Source of the DNA: Chryseobacterium indologenes | GTDB lineage: Bacteria; Bacteroidota; Bacteroidia; Flavobacteriales; Weeksellaceae | NCBI GenBank assembly: GCA_002439165.1 | Contig: DJTE01000026.1 | Location: 52,089-116,088, forward strand | Length of the DNA stretch: 64,000 nt | Direction of reading: 5' to 3' | In this document: positions 33,308 to 42,351 of the stretch, in pieces | Position numbering within the stretch: position 1 is the first letter of the stretch | How the letters are laid out: the number at the start of each line of letters is the position of its first letter | Notes under the pieces: generated by a model | The model's database searches: none | What the model was told of the DNA's origin: nothing | What the model saw: only the letters and a program-made list of their open reading frames with translations | Program-made: the position numbers and the translations under genes

Positions 33308-33330
33308 GTTATACTTTTAACTTCTTGATA

Positions 33331-34665
33331 TTATTCCACTTCAAAAAGAAGTCTTTCTCCGAATTTCTCTTCGGCTATCTTTCCATTCTCATAAACAGGA
33401 TGGCCATTCACAAAGGTATGGGTTACTTCAGAATGAAGATTCATTCCTTCAAGCGGGCTCCAGCCGCACTTATACAGGAGATTGTCCTTAGCTACCGTCC
33501 AGTCTGCATTTAAATCTACCAGAACAAGGTCTGCCTTATAGCCTTCCTTAATAAATCCTCTTTTTTCAATCCGGAAGAGAATAGCCGGATTGTGGCACAT
33601 CTTTTCAACGATTTTCTCCAGAGATATTTTACCGTTTCTGTAATTCTCCAGCATCACAGGCAGAGAATGCTGTACCAGAGGGGCTCCGGACGGACATTTT
33701 AAATATTTGTTCTGCTTTTCTTCTGCTGTGTGTGGCGCATGATCGGTTGCAATTACATCAATTCTTCCGTCCAGAAGCGCTTCCCAAAGACCATCCCTGT
33801 CCTGTTGGGTTTTTACAGCCGGATTCCATTTGATTAAACTGCCTTTCGTTTCATAATCCTCATTGGTAAATGTTAAATGATGAACACAAACCTCTGCCGT
33901 GATCTTTTTATCTTTCAACGGGATATCATTTCTGAAAAGAGCGGTCTCTTTCGCTGTTGAAAGATGGAAAACGTGAAGTCTTGCGCCCGTTTTCCGTGCC
34001 AGCTCTATTGCTTTTGAAGATGATTTATAGCAGGCTTCCTCACTTCTGATCAGGTGATGGAATTTTACAGGGATATCTTCTCCGTATTCGTCAATATATT
34101 TTTGGGTATTCGCTTTAATGGTTGCCTCATCTTCGCAGTGAACAGCAATCAGCATTTTCGTACTGCTGAAAATATTCTCGAGGGTTTCAGGATTATCAAC
34201 CAGCATATTTCCTGTGGAAGAGCCTAAAAATAATTTAATCCCCGGAACGTTTCGCGGGTTGGTCTTTAACACCTCTTCAAGATTATCATTGGTTCCTCCC
34301 ATCATAAAACCATAATTGGCATAGGCCTTTTGGGAAGCAATTACGTATTTATCTGCCAATAATTCCTGGGTAACAGCATTAGGAACGGTATTCGGCTGGT
34401 CGATAAAACTGGTTATCCCTCCGGCAATGGCAGCTTTTGATTCGCTTTCGATATCTCCTTTATGAGTCAGTCCCGGCTCTCTGAAATGTACCTGGTCATC
34501 AATAACACCCGGGAGAAGGTATTTTCCGGAACCGTCAATAATCCGGTCTGCATCTTCGGAAATAGCTGAATCTATTTTGAAGATGAGGTCGTTTTCTATT
34601 AAAACATCGCCATCGGAGATCCGGCCCTCGTTAACGATCTTTACATTTTTAATTAGGATTTTCAT
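33331..34665 (-). CDS. pyrC: Dihydroorotase-family amidohydrolase
   Basis: The 444-residue protein aligns with class I dihydroorotases of de novo pyrimidine synthesis. VIDDQVHFREPGLTHKGD (55-72) is the metal-site strand, and the late ATDHAPHTAEEK and CPSGAPLVQHSLPVML segments are typical. In place of the usual HxH the first metal motif reads Q58-V-H60. I believe some Bacteroidota homologues share this, but it should be checked. Allantoinase or hydantoinase activity is an alternative. It is a single gene. Confidence 0.85.
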   Translation of the reverse strand: MKILIKNVKIVNEGRISDGDVLIENDLIFKIDSAISEDADRIIDGSGKYLLPGVIDDQVHFREPGLTHKGDIESESKAAIAGGITSFIDQPNTVPNAVTQELLADKYVIASQKAYANYGFMMGGTNDNLEEVLKTNPRNVPGIKLFLGSSTGNMLVDNPETLENIFSSTKMLIAVHCEDEATIKANTQKYIDEYGEDIPVKFHHLIRSEEACYKSSSKAIELARKTGARLHVFHLSTAKETALFRNDIPLKDKKITAEVCVHHLTFTNEDYETKGSLIKWNPAVKTQQDRDGLWEALLDGRIDVIATDHAPHTAEEKQNKYLKCPSGAPLVQHSLPVMLENYRNGKISLEKIVEKMCHNPAILFRIEKRGFIKEGYKADLVLVDLNADWTVAKDNLLYKCGWSPLEGMNLHSEVTHTFVNGHPVYENGKIAEEKFGERLLFEVE

Positions 34666-34805
34666 TATACTTTTAGAAATTAGATATTACATAAAGGAAG
34701 CAGGAAAAGTCTTGTACTGACAATATCAATGATGCATCAACAGTAAATACGGATTTCCAGTCTCAACAATTCAGCTTCTATAAAAAACAAAATTAAGATT
34801 TATGA

Positions 34806-36332
34806 ATGAATTTAAGGGCAGCCGGTAAAAATCAATTTCTAAATATTTACATTTGCATAAAAATTTCACATTTGTATAAGAAACTTTTAGGGCAGACTGC
34901 GTTATACGGTTTGACAACGGTGGTCATCCGTTTATTCCCTTTTATTATCAATCCCTATATCACACAAGCTTTTGGCCCTGAAGCTTATTCTCCATTTGCA
35001 GATTTCTATTCCGTAGCCGGTGTTATTGCCGTACTTCTGACTCATGGAATGGAAACCACATTCTTCCGTTTTGCATTAGATGAAAAGGATGATAAAAAAC
35101 TCATTTCCACGACATTTTTCAGTGTCCTGATGGCTACTCTGGCTTTCCTTATTTTTTCTCTTGGCTTCAAAGAAGAACTGGCCATTGCATTTAAAACCCC
35201 AACACAGGTAAACCTTCTTACCATCCTGGTCATTGTTCTGTCTCTGGATGCTTTCTGTGCAATGCCTTTCGTATTATTAAGGAAAAATGAAAGACCCATA
35301 AAATATGCCTCTGTAAAAATTGCGAACGGGGTGGTCAATTTTTTGCTTGTGATCTTCTTTTTACAGATATTGCCTCGGTTCCCGAACGGAATTCTGGGTT
35401 TAAAATACAGTCCCGAATTTGGTATAGGCTATGTTTTCGTAGCGAATCTGGCCGCAAGTGCTTTAACATTTGTTCTTTTATTCAAGGAAATCTTCATTGC
35501 CAAAATAAGATATTTCTCCTGGGAATTATGGAAAAAAATGATGAAATATTCCTGGCCGATCACCATTGCCGGGCTGGCTGGAATCATCAATGAAACTTTC
35601 GACCGCCAGTTTCTTAAATTCCTTCTCCCTGATGAACTCGGCAGGCATGAGCTGGGAGTATACGGTGCAGTCGCCAAGATCGTTACTTTCGTTGTTCTCT
35701 TCAGACAGGCTTACGTTCTCGGAATTGAACCTTTCTTTTTCAGCCATTCCAAAAATGAAAATGCAAAGAAAACCTACGCCAAGCTTTTAGACGTATTTAT
35801 TACGGTAAACTGCCTGATCGTTCTTTTTCTTTGTGCCAATTTAGGCTGGATTTCCAAATTTTATCTTAAAAATCCGGAATATTATGAGGGAATTGCCATC
35901 CTTCCGGTATTGTTCTTCGCAAGTTTATTTCTGGGCATCTATCTTAATCTCTCTATCTGGTATAAGCTTTCGGATAAAACCGTAGTGGGGGCTTATATTT
36001 CTGCTATCGGAGCGGTCATTACAATCGGAATCAATTATTATTTCATTCCCCGATATGGTTACTGGGCTTCTACGTGGGCTACAATCAGTTCTTATTTTGT
36101 AATGATGGTGGTGTCCTATATCTGGGGGCAGATCAAGTATCCCATTCCTTATAATCTCTACAAAAATCTGATAGTAATACTTGTTACCATCATATTCTCG
36201 CTGGTAAGTTATCAGTATCTGGGAGAAAATTATCTGCTTACCAATATTGTGTTCATTATTCTGGCCCTTATTTTGATTAAAACACAAAATATTATTCCTC
36301 AACGTTTATTGCAAAAATTAAAACTTAAATAA
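34806..36332 (+). CDS. Polysaccharide flippase (Wzx/MATE-like, MviN-related superfamily)
   Basis: This membrane protein of up to 508 residues has about 12-14 helices and a GQTALYGLTTVVIRLFPFII start typical of oligosaccharide flippases (PF01943/PF13440). It probably moves undecaprenyl-linked glycans across the inner membrane. The start is uncertain. ATG 34806 gives a 22-residue polar extension, whereas TTG 34872 (LYKKLLGQT) resembles the start of homologues. A -7-like TACATTTG at 34848-34855 lies inside that extension. The sugar nucleotidyltransferase gene follows. Confidence 0.88.
   Translation: MNLRAAGKNQFLNIYICIKISHLYKKLLGQTALYGLTTVVIRLFPFIINPYITQAFGPEAYSPFADFYSVAGVIAVLLTHGMETTFFRFALDEKDDKKLISTTFFSVLMATLAFLIFSLGFKEELAIAFKTPTQVNLLTILVIVLSLDAFCAMPFVLLRKNERPIKYASVKIANGVVNFLLVIFFLQILPRFPNGILGLKYSPEFGIGYVFVANLAASALTFVLLFKEIFIAKIRYFSWELWKKMMKYSWPITIAGLAGIINETFDRQFLKFLLPDELGRHELGVYGAVAKIVTFVVLFRQAYVLGIEPFFFSHSKNENAKKTYAKLLDVFITVNCLIVLFLCANLGWISKFYLKNPEYYEGIAILPVLFFASLFLGIYLNLSIWYKLSDKTVVGAYISAIGAVITIGINYYFIPRYGYWASTWATISSYFVMMVVSYIWGQIKYPIPYNLYKNLIVILVTIIFSLVSYQYLGENYLLTNIVFIILALILIKTQNIIPQRLLQKLKLK
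34848..34855 (+). promoter_or_regulatory. Possible -7 box near the flippase start
   Basis: TACATTTG matches TAnnTTTG exactly. No clear -33 box is seen 19 bases upstream. If used, it would put the transcript start after the annotated ATG and favour the TTG start at 34872. Confidence 0.3.
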
Positions 36333-36428
36333 AACATTAAAGATATAAATCATATTCCTTGGAGTATTTTAATTGCTATCTTTAACCTTATCAAACGAAC
36401 TAACATAAAAAACATTCTTACATAGTCT

Positions 36429-37445
36429 ATGAAAATAATTGTTCCTATGGCTGGACGCGGTTCCAGATTACGTCCACATACCCTTACCGTTCCCAAACCT
36501 CTTATTCCGATTGCCGGAAAACCGATTGTACAGAGACTTGTGGAAGACATTGCCAAAGTAGCGGGAGAACCGATTGAAGAGGTCGCATTTATCATTGGAG
36601 ATTTCGGGCCTGAAATAGAAAAATCTTTAATCCATATTGCAGAAAAACTGGGAGCCAAAGGAAGCATATACTATCAGAATGATCCGCTGGGAACGGCTCA
36701 CGCTATCAAGTGTGCAGAAGAATCCATGCAGGGAGATGTGGTGATTGCTTTTGCAGATACGCTGTTCCGTGCAGATTTCCAGCTTGATAAAAATTCGGAT
36801 GGGGTGATCTGGGTGAAAAGTGTAGAAGATCCGTCCGCTTTCGGTGTCGTAAAACTGGACAATTACGGTTTTATTACCGATTTTGTAGAGAAGCCTCAGA
36901 CTTTTGTTTCCGATCTTGCCATCATCGGGATCTATTATTTCAACAGTGCCGAAAAACTGATGGACGAGATCAATCATATTATTGATAACGATATTAAAAA
37001 CGGAGGTGAATACCAACTGACTATGGCTTTGGAAAATTTAAGAGCCAAAGGAGCCAAATTCACTTTAGGAAAGGTAAACGACTGGATGGATTGCGGAAAT
37101 AAAAATGCCACCGTAGAAACCAACAGCAAGATTCTAGCCTACGAAAAAGAAGAAATGATGAATTATCCGGCTTCTGCGGTCATCGAAAACTCTCTGATCA
37201 TCCAGCCATGCTTTATCGGAGAAAATGTAAAAATATCCAACTCAAAAATTGGCCCGGGTGTTTCGCTGGGAAACAATACGGTAATTGTGAATTCCAATAT
37301 TGAAAATTCCCTGATCCAGGAAAATACCAGAATCAATCACGGAAATCTTTCCAATTCTATGATCGGAAATTCTGCACAGTATTTTGGTGTTGCCAGAGAG
37401 ATTTCTTTAGGAGACTATTCCGTACTGGATTTTTTATCCAAATAA
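36429..37445 (+). CDS. Sugar-1-phosphate nucleotidyltransferase with beta-helix tail
   Basis: The 338-residue protein has an N-terminal nucleotidyltransferase domain with MAGRGSRLRPHT (7-18) and PKPLIPIAGKPI (22-33), the nucleotide and sugar-phosphate loops of the RmlA/GlmU-like family. Residues about 245-335 form hexapeptide-repeat left-handed beta-helix turns (IGENVKISNSKIGPGVSLGNN). It probably makes an NDP-sugar for surface glycans, which fits the flippase gene 96 bases upstream. Whether the product is dTDP-glucose, UDP-glucose or GDP-mannose cannot be decided here. Confidence 0.88.
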   Translation: MKIIVPMAGRGSRLRPHTLTVPKPLIPIAGKPIVQRLVEDIAKVAGEPIEEVAFIIGDFGPEIEKSLIHIAEKLGAKGSIYYQNDPLGTAHAIKCAEESMQGDVVIAFADTLFRADFQLDKNSDGVIWVKSVEDPSAFGVVKLDNYGFITDFVEKPQTFVSDLAIIGIYYFNSAEKLMDEINHIIDNDIKNGGEYQLTMALENLRAKGAKFTLGKVNDWMDCGNKNATVETNSKILAYEKEEMMNYPASAVIENSLIIQPCFIGENVKISNSKIGPGVSLGNNTVIVNSNIENSLIQENTRINHGNLSNSMIGNSAQYFGVAREISLGDYSVLDFLSK

Positions 37446-37477
37446 GCTAAAAACTATTATTCCTGAACAGGATAATC

Positions 37478-37505
37478 AAACCACACAAAAGATTTTGTGT
37501 GGTTT
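37478..37505 (+). terminator. Hairpin after the nucleotidyltransferase gene
   Basis: AAACCACACAAAA and TTTTGTGTGGTTT form a perfect 13-bp stem with a two-base loop. The T tail is weak, so it may be an attenuating or stabilising hairpin instead of a strong terminator. Confidence 0.6.
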
Positions 37506-37549
37506 GGCGTTAATATTGCAAAGTATTCTTTAATTTGAAAGATAAACAC

Positions 37550-38395
37550 ATGAAAAACTGTATCCTCATACTTTTAGTACTTCTTACTTTATCATCGTGC
37601 AAAACAAGAAATGCCGCAAAAAACAGCAACGGTAATGTGCAGGACAGCACAGCAGTTTCGGAAGACGGTGGAAAATCCAAAGAAGACGGTGAATATGTGA
37701 GAGATAAATATACCTTTTTTGAACATGTGATTATCCCTCCGAAATTTGACCAGATCAAAATCAACAGTAAAGTAAACGTACAGACCGGAAGCTTTATTCC
37801 TACCCTTGATGCCACCATTTATATTGAGAACAATAAGAAAGTATGGATGAATCTGCAGGCTCTTTTATTTAATGTAGCCAGAGGGATTGCCACCCCGGAG
37901 GGTATTAAAGGACTGGACAAAACAAGTAAAACCTACATCGATTCAGATTTCGATTATCTGAATAATCTGCTGAATGTAAACTTTATTGATTACAAATCCC
38001 TGGAAAAGATTCTGATGGGCAGAACTTTTGTGAAAATCAACGATTCTAATTTTACCCTGACTCAGAATTCACAGGGCTTTAAAATGGTCTCCAATGCCAA
38101 TCAGAAGATTGTTACCGACGAGAAAACAAGGGAATATAAAATTGTTCTGCTGTATGATACCAACTATGATTTGCTGAGTGTTAATCTGAAAGATGTCCTG
38201 TCTTCCGATGAACTGGAAATTTCTTACAGCAACTGGAATGAATACAGCGGAATCCGTCTTCCGAAAAATGTTAAAATAATTATAAAAGGCTCAAAATCTA
38301 GTCAGATTTTACTGGAAAACACGAAATTTGACTTTTCGAGGATGGAAACACCTTATTCTGTACCATCCAGTTACAAGAAAATTGAGATTAAATGA
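37550..38395 (+). CDS. DUF4292 family lipoprotein
   Basis: From ATG 37550 the protein has 281 residues and a lipoprotein signal peptide with LTLSSC (Cys17); an in-frame TTG five codons upstream is unlikely to be used. The body shows the DUF4292 pattern: KVWMNLQALLFNVARGIATPEGIKGLD is split over the first conserved block, then YLNNLLNVNFIDY and KILMGRTF. DUF4292 is a LolA/LolB-like beta-fold of unconfirmed role, probably anchored in the outer membrane. It is coupled by an ATGA overlap to the EnvC-like gene. Confidence 0.87.
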   Translation: MKNCILILLVLLTLSSCKTRNAAKNSNGNVQDSTAVSEDGGKSKEDGEYVRDKYTFFEHVIIPPKFDQIKINSKVNVQTGSFIPTLDATIYIENNKKVWMNLQALLFNVARGIATPEGIKGLDKTSKTYIDSDFDYLNNLLNVNFIDYKSLEKILMGRTFVKINDSNFTLTQNSQGFKMVSNANQKIVTDEKTREYKIVLLYDTNYDLLSVNLKDVLSSDELEISYSNWNEYSGIRLPKNVKIIIKGSKSSQILLENTKFDFSRMETPYSVPSSYKKIEIK

Positions 38396-39957
38396 TTAGA
38401 AAATTTAGCTTTTTAATAGGTATTTTCATGTTCGGACTGCATCAGGGGCAGCAGAACAAAGAACAGCTTCAGAAGCAGAATGCCGAACTTAAAAAACAAA
38501 TTGCACAAATAAATACGGATTTAGCTAAAACAAGAAGCGAATCCAAACTTTCAGTAGCCTATCTTACCAATGTCAATAAAAAATTATCTTTAAGAGAAAA
38601 GGTATATACCAATACTCAGAAGGAAAAAAGATTTATTGAGGACGAGATCTATCTCCGACAGCTGGAAATCAACCGGCAGAACAAAGAGCTGGCCGTTCTC
38701 AGAAAGAATTATGCAGAAGTTCTGGTGAACGCCTATAAAAATAAAGGGGTACAGAATAAAGTAACCTTCATTCTTTCTGCAAAAAACTTAGGGGAAGCCA
38801 TCAGAAGAGTACAGTACCTGAAACAATACTCTGATTACCAGGACAAAAAAGCAGCTGAAATTACTAACGCTGCCAATCAGATCAAAAAATCAATTGCCCA
38901 GAAGCAGACTTCTGTTAAAGAAAAAGAAAACCTTCTGGTAAACCAGCAGAAAGATCTTACGACGATTAATGCGGAAAGAGCCCAAAAAGAACAGCTGGTA
39001 GAAGAATTTAAGAAAAACGAATCAAAACTTACCGCTGAGCTGAAACAGAAACAGGCTCAGAATAAAGTGATTGAAGGCCAGATCAGAGCTATTATTGCAG
39101 AAGAGATCCGCATCGCAAAAGCGGAAGAGGAAGCCAGAAAGAAGGCAGAAGCAGAGAAAATACGTCTGGCTAAAATTGCTGCTGAAAGAGAAAAAGCAAG
39201 AATTGAAGCTGAGGCCAAAGCAAAAGCGGAAGCACTTGAACGAGAAAGAAAACTGGCAGAAGCAGAAGCGAAAAAAGCAGCCGAACTTGCCGCCAGAAGA
39301 GCTGAAGAAGAGAAAAAACGAAGCGAAGAAGCTGCAAGAGCAGAAGCCAATGCCAAAGACGAGGCCAGAAGGGTTGCTGCTAAAAAAGCATATGATGAAG
39401 CCAATGCCAAAGCGAAAGAAGCAGCCGAAAAATTAGCCGCAGCTAAAGCAGCGGAAACAGCCCTTGCCAAAAGAAAAGAAGAGGAGAAAAAAGCCGCTGA
39501 AACTAAGGCTATGACCAATTATGGTGTTTCTGCAGCTCCTGCCGGAAGTAATTTCGCAGAGAGTAAAGGCAGGCTGGGATATCCCGCAGACAGAGCAGGA
39601 CAGATTACCCACAGATTCGGAAGACAGCCACACCCGGTTTTCAAAAATATCACAGAAGAAAATAACGGTGTTAAGATTTCTGTTCCTTCAGGAACACGTG
39701 CAAAATCGGTATACCCGGGATCTGTTTCTTCTGTAATGGCTAACAGCGACGGGACAAAAACCGTTATTGTGAAACACGGAACCTATTTTACCATCTATTC
39801 CAACTTAGGAAGTGTAAGCGTCTCCAAAGGACAGCAGGTTTCAGCCGGTACGCCGGTGGGTACCGTTGCCCAGGATTTTGATGGTGCCTACACCCTTGAT
39901 TTCCAGGTATGGAGCGGAAGTACACCAGTTGATCCATTAGGTTGGATTTCATATTAA
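38392..39957 (+). CDS. EnvC-like murein hydrolase activator with degenerate LytM domain
   Basis: The 521-residue protein has a signal peptide (residues 1-19), a long coiled coil (about 20-250), an Ala/Glu/Lys-rich helical stretch (about 235-375) and a C-terminal M23/LytM domain (about 405-515). Active LytM enzymes have an H-x-G-x-D pair and a late HxH. Here the equivalents read NNGVKI and TLDFQ, so the zinc site is lost. This matches EnvC, which activates cell-division amidases rather than cutting peptidoglycan itself. Its start overlaps the DUF4292 stop. Confidence 0.85.
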   Translation: MIRKFSFLIGIFMFGLHQGQQNKEQLQKQNAELKKQIAQINTDLAKTRSESKLSVAYLTNVNKKLSLREKVYTNTQKEKRFIEDEIYLRQLEINRQNKELAVLRKNYAEVLVNAYKNKGVQNKVTFILSAKNLGEAIRRVQYLKQYSDYQDKKAAEITNAANQIKKSIAQKQTSVKEKENLLVNQQKDLTTINAERAQKEQLVEEFKKNESKLTAELKQKQAQNKVIEGQIRAIIAEEIRIAKAEEEARKKAEAEKIRLAKIAAEREKARIEAEAKAKAEALERERKLAEAEAKKAAELAARRAEEEKKRSEEAARAEANAKDEARRVAAKKAYDEANAKAKEAAEKLAAAKAAETALAKRKEEEKKAAETKAMTNYGVSAAPAGSNFAESKGRLGYPADRAGQITHRFGRQPHPVFKNITEENNGVKISVPSGTRAKSVYPGSVSSVMANSDGTKTVIVKHGTYFTIYSNLGSVSVSKGQQVSAGTPVGTVAQDFDGAYTLDFQVWSGSTPVDPLGWISY

Positions 39958-39973
39958 AAAAAGCGTAACTTTG
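39942..39973 (+). promoter_or_regulatory. Predicted promoter of tatA
   Basis: TAACTTTG at 39966-39973 matches the -7 consensus exactly. TTG at 39942-39944 is a fair -33 element with 21 bases between. The promoter overlaps the end of the EnvC-like gene, so tatA may have both its own and read-through transcription. Confidence 0.5.
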
Positions 39974-39988
39974 CAAAAATTTTAAGAG

Positions 39989-40201
39989 ATGAATACACTA
40001 ACAATACTTGCCTTATCTTGGCAGCACATTCTGATCGTAGCCATACTTCTGGTTTTACTTTTCGGAGGAAAGAAAATTCCGGAATTAATGAGAGGAGTAG
40101 GTTCAGGGATCAAAGAATTTAAAGATGCGGTAAAGGAAGAAGACAAACCTGGTTCAGAAAAAACGTCTTCCAACACAAACAATAATTCTTCCAGCAACTA
40201 A
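39989..40201 (+). CDS. tatA: Twin-arginine translocase subunit TatA/TatE
   Basis: The 70-residue protein has one membrane helix (about residues 10-25), the FGGKKIPELMRGVGSGIKEFK hinge and amphipathic helix of TatA/E spread over 26-46, and a polar charged tail. TatA forms the pore-forming assembly that exports folded proteins. tatC is not in this window. It is followed after 14 bases by the DUF4254 gene. Confidence 0.92.
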   Translation: MNTLTILALSWQHILIVAILLVLLFGGKKIPELMRGVGSGIKEFKDAVKEEDKPGSEKTSSNTNNNSSSN

Positions 40202-40215
40202 AAAGCCCAGAATTA

Positions 40216-40830
40216 ATGAATTTTACTGAGACTGCATGGAAAGTCTTCAATCAATCTATTGAAGACTATCACGTGTCTGATGACGTTAACGCTCTAATTA
40301 ATAACCCGTTTGAAAAAGACAGTTTGGAACGGATTTTGTATGCAAAGAACTGGATTGATACCGTTCAATGGCATTTAGAAGATATTATTAGAGATGAAAA
40401 TATTGATCCTGCTGAAGCTCTTCAACTGAAGAGAACAATTGATGCTTCCAACCAGAAAAGAACTGATCTGGTAGAATTTATCGACAGCTGGTTCCTTAGA
40501 AAGTTTGAAAATATAACTCCTGAACCTGATGCAAAAATCAATACGGAAACTCCCGCTTGGGCAGTAGACAGGCTATCAATTCTTGCATTAAAGGTTTATC
40601 ATATGTCATTAGAAGCCAATAGAGATTCTGCTTCTGAAGAGCACCGTGCAAACTGCCAGGCCAAACTGGATGTACTGCTTACCCAGAAAGAAGACCTATC
40701 CACTTCTATAGATCAGTTGCTTGCTGATATTGAAAACGGTAACGTTAAGATGAAGGTATACAAACAAATGAAAATGTATAACGATGAAAGTCTTAACCCA
40801 ATCCTTTATCAAAAGGGGCAACAGAAATGA
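40216..40830 (+). CDS. DUF4254 domain-containing protein
   Basis: The 204-residue soluble helical protein starts with MNFTETAWKVFNQSI and contains NPFEKDSLERILYAKNWIDT and a LKRTIDASNQKRTDLVE stretch, the core of DUF4254. The function is unknown. In Bacteroidota this family often sits near cell-envelope glycan genes. It is placed between tatA and a lipoprotein gene and overlaps the latter by four bases. Confidence 0.87.
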   Translation: MNFTETAWKVFNQSIEDYHVSDDVNALINNPFEKDSLERILYAKNWIDTVQWHLEDIIRDENIDPAEALQLKRTIDASNQKRTDLVEFIDSWFLRKFENITPEPDAKINTETPAWAVDRLSILALKVYHMSLEANRDSASEEHRANCQAKLDVLLTQKEDLSTSIDQLLADIENGNVKMKVYKQMKMYNDESLNPILYQKGQQK

Positions 40831-41279
40831 AAAAACTATTTTTTTTTGGAGTACTAATCATCATCACTTCCTGTGCAACGGAAAAGCTTAATCTTTCTCC
40901 GCTGTCTAATAATTTTTATAGCGAAACCAAAGGATCTGATTCAGACAGAGGCTCTAAGAAGAGCTTTGATATCAACATCAAAGAAAACGTTAATGCCTCT
41001 GAAATCTCAAACCTTATTTCTACCTTTCCAAAGTTTAAGAATAATGGTCTGAATGAAGAGATTACGAGCCTGAAATACAGCCTTCAGAATTATCTGTATG
41101 CTATTGATGCCAATAATTTAAACGGGAAGAAAAGAGCGATTAAAAGCTTCGAAAAATCATATAAAAAAATTCAGAAACTCAGACAGAATATTGATAAAGA
41201 CGACAATGAAGTCCTGAATAGGTATCTGGTCCGTCTGAAAACCAATATTTCTGTGATCGAAGATTCTTTGAAAAATTAA
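40827..41279 (+). CDS. Small lipoprotein of unknown function
   Basis: The 150-residue protein has a lipoprotein signal (IITSC, Cys16) and a helical body with two paired helices (about residues 65-145). No family is recognised. Its start overlaps the DUF4254 stop by four bases, which suggests that the two work or are regulated together. Confidence 0.7.
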   Translation: MKKLFFFGVLIIITSCATEKLNLSPLSNNFYSETKGSDSDRGSKKSFDINIKENVNASEISNLISTFPKFKNNGLNEEITSLKYSLQNYLYAIDANNLNGKKRAIKSFEKSYKKIQKLRQNIDKDDNEVLNRYLVRLKTNISVIEDSLKN

Positions 41280-41297
41280 TAATTAACTGCAGTATTA

Positions 41298-41894
41298 ATG
41301 ATTAAAATTCAGGCGGAAGCCAATGTTCCCACAGAACACGGTACTTTCCGAATGATTGCTTTCTCTGAAAACGAAAACGACTGGATGCCTCACATGGCCA
41401 TCATAGCAGAAAATACAGATTTCACAAAACCGGTGAACGTACGTTTTCATTCTGAATGCATTACCGGAGAAGTTTTTCACTCTAAAAAATGCGAATGCGG
41501 GCAACAGCTGGATGCCGCTATGAAATACATCCATGAGAACGGAGGAATCATTATTTATCTCCGTCAGGAAGGAAGAAATATAGGAATCATCAATAAGCTG
41601 AAGGCTTATTCACTTCAGGAAAAAGGACTGGACACTGTACAGGCTAACCTGGAACTGGGACTTCCTGCCGATGACAGAAACTTTGGGGTAGCTATTGAGA
41701 TTCTTAATCTGTTGGACGTTAAAGATGTCAATCTGCTGACTAACAACCCTGAAAAGGTAAAATATGTTACAGACAGCAATGTTCATCTCAACTCAAGAAT
41801 TCCTTTACAGATCCCGGCCAACGAAATAAGCAAAGGCTATCTGAAAACAAAAAAAGATTTCTTCGGGCATCTTTTGGATGATAATGATAATTAA
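41298..41894 (+). CDS. ribA: GTP cyclohydrolase II RibA (stand-alone)
   Basis: The 198-residue enzyme catalyses the first step of riboflavin synthesis. Zinc ligands C54, C65 and C67 (HSECITGEVFHSKKCECG, 51-68) fall at the same numbers as in E. coli RibA, and the RQEGRNIG loop at 89-96 carries the catalytic arginine region. It lacks the RibB domain often fused in other bacteria. It lies 18 bases after the lipoprotein gene and ends at a strong terminator. Confidence 0.93.
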   Translation: MIKIQAEANVPTEHGTFRMIAFSENENDWMPHMAIIAENTDFTKPVNVRFHSECITGEVFHSKKCECGQQLDAAMKYIHENGGIIIYLRQEGRNIGIINKLKAYSLQEKGLDTVQANLELGLPADDRNFGVAIEILNLLDVKDVNLLTNNPEKVKYVTDSNVHLNSRIPLQIPANEISKGYLKTKKDFFGHLLDDNDN

Positions 41895-41908
41895 ATAAAA
41901 ATAAATAC

Positions 41909-41935
41909 AAGCTTCAGAAATCTGAAGCTTTTTTT
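41909..41935 (+). terminator. ribA terminator
   Basis: AAGCTTCAGA, the loop AA, then TCTGAAGCTT followed by more T residues. This is a strong rho-independent terminator for the tatA-ribA operon. Confidence 0.9.
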
Positions 41936-42290
41936 GTGGCCATTTCTAAAAGCTGTATTTCAAAAGGTAAATTAACAACCGTCAGGGGTTAAAGAGTTGA
42001 AGTATACAAGGCGGGAAGAGAGCCTGAAAACCATTGTAAAATCAAATCACCGTAACCTTTCCTTGTCACGGCTTCAAACCAGTCTGAATCGGATATTTTT
42101 GTCCCAAACTTGGTTATTCAGGATACTGTAAAATTGTTTTCAAATTTTATCCGTATTAAAGTTCTATCAGAACAATATATTAATCATTTTCTATTTCCTC
42201 CGGCCTCCTAAATTCATTCAAAAAAAATAATCTGCTGTATTATCTTACATGCATGCTGCGCTCTGTTCATTCAATAGGATCAAAAAATCA
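41936..42290. other. Non-coding spacer with no recognisable feature
   Basis: Between the ribA terminator and the lipoprotein-gene terminator are about 355 bases in which I see no gene, repeat or promoter. A 42-codon open stretch without a start codon runs on the minus strand at 41989-42117; I could not assign it to any family. Confidence 0.5.
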
Positions 42291-42321
42291 AAAGCCCCGG
42301 AATCGCTCCCGGGGCTTTTTT
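42291..42321 (-). terminator. Terminator of the lipoprotein gene at 42352
   Basis: AAGCCCCGG and CCGGGGCTT form a GC-rich stem with a seven- to nine-base loop and A/T runs on both sides. It ends the minus-strand gene. Confidence 0.85.
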
Positions 42322-42351
42322 AATTATAAAAAACTGAAAAGATATTCTTAA

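Noticed and set aside
39057..39518. Long Ala/Ser-rich reading frame opposite the EnvC-like gene
   Set aside because: It is the antisense shadow of an Ala/Glu/Lys repeat region and has no independent support.
41989..42117. 42-codon open stretch on the minus strand (contains DWFEAVTRKGYGDL)
   Set aside because: No start codon and no recognisable family; it may be a gene remnant but could be chance.
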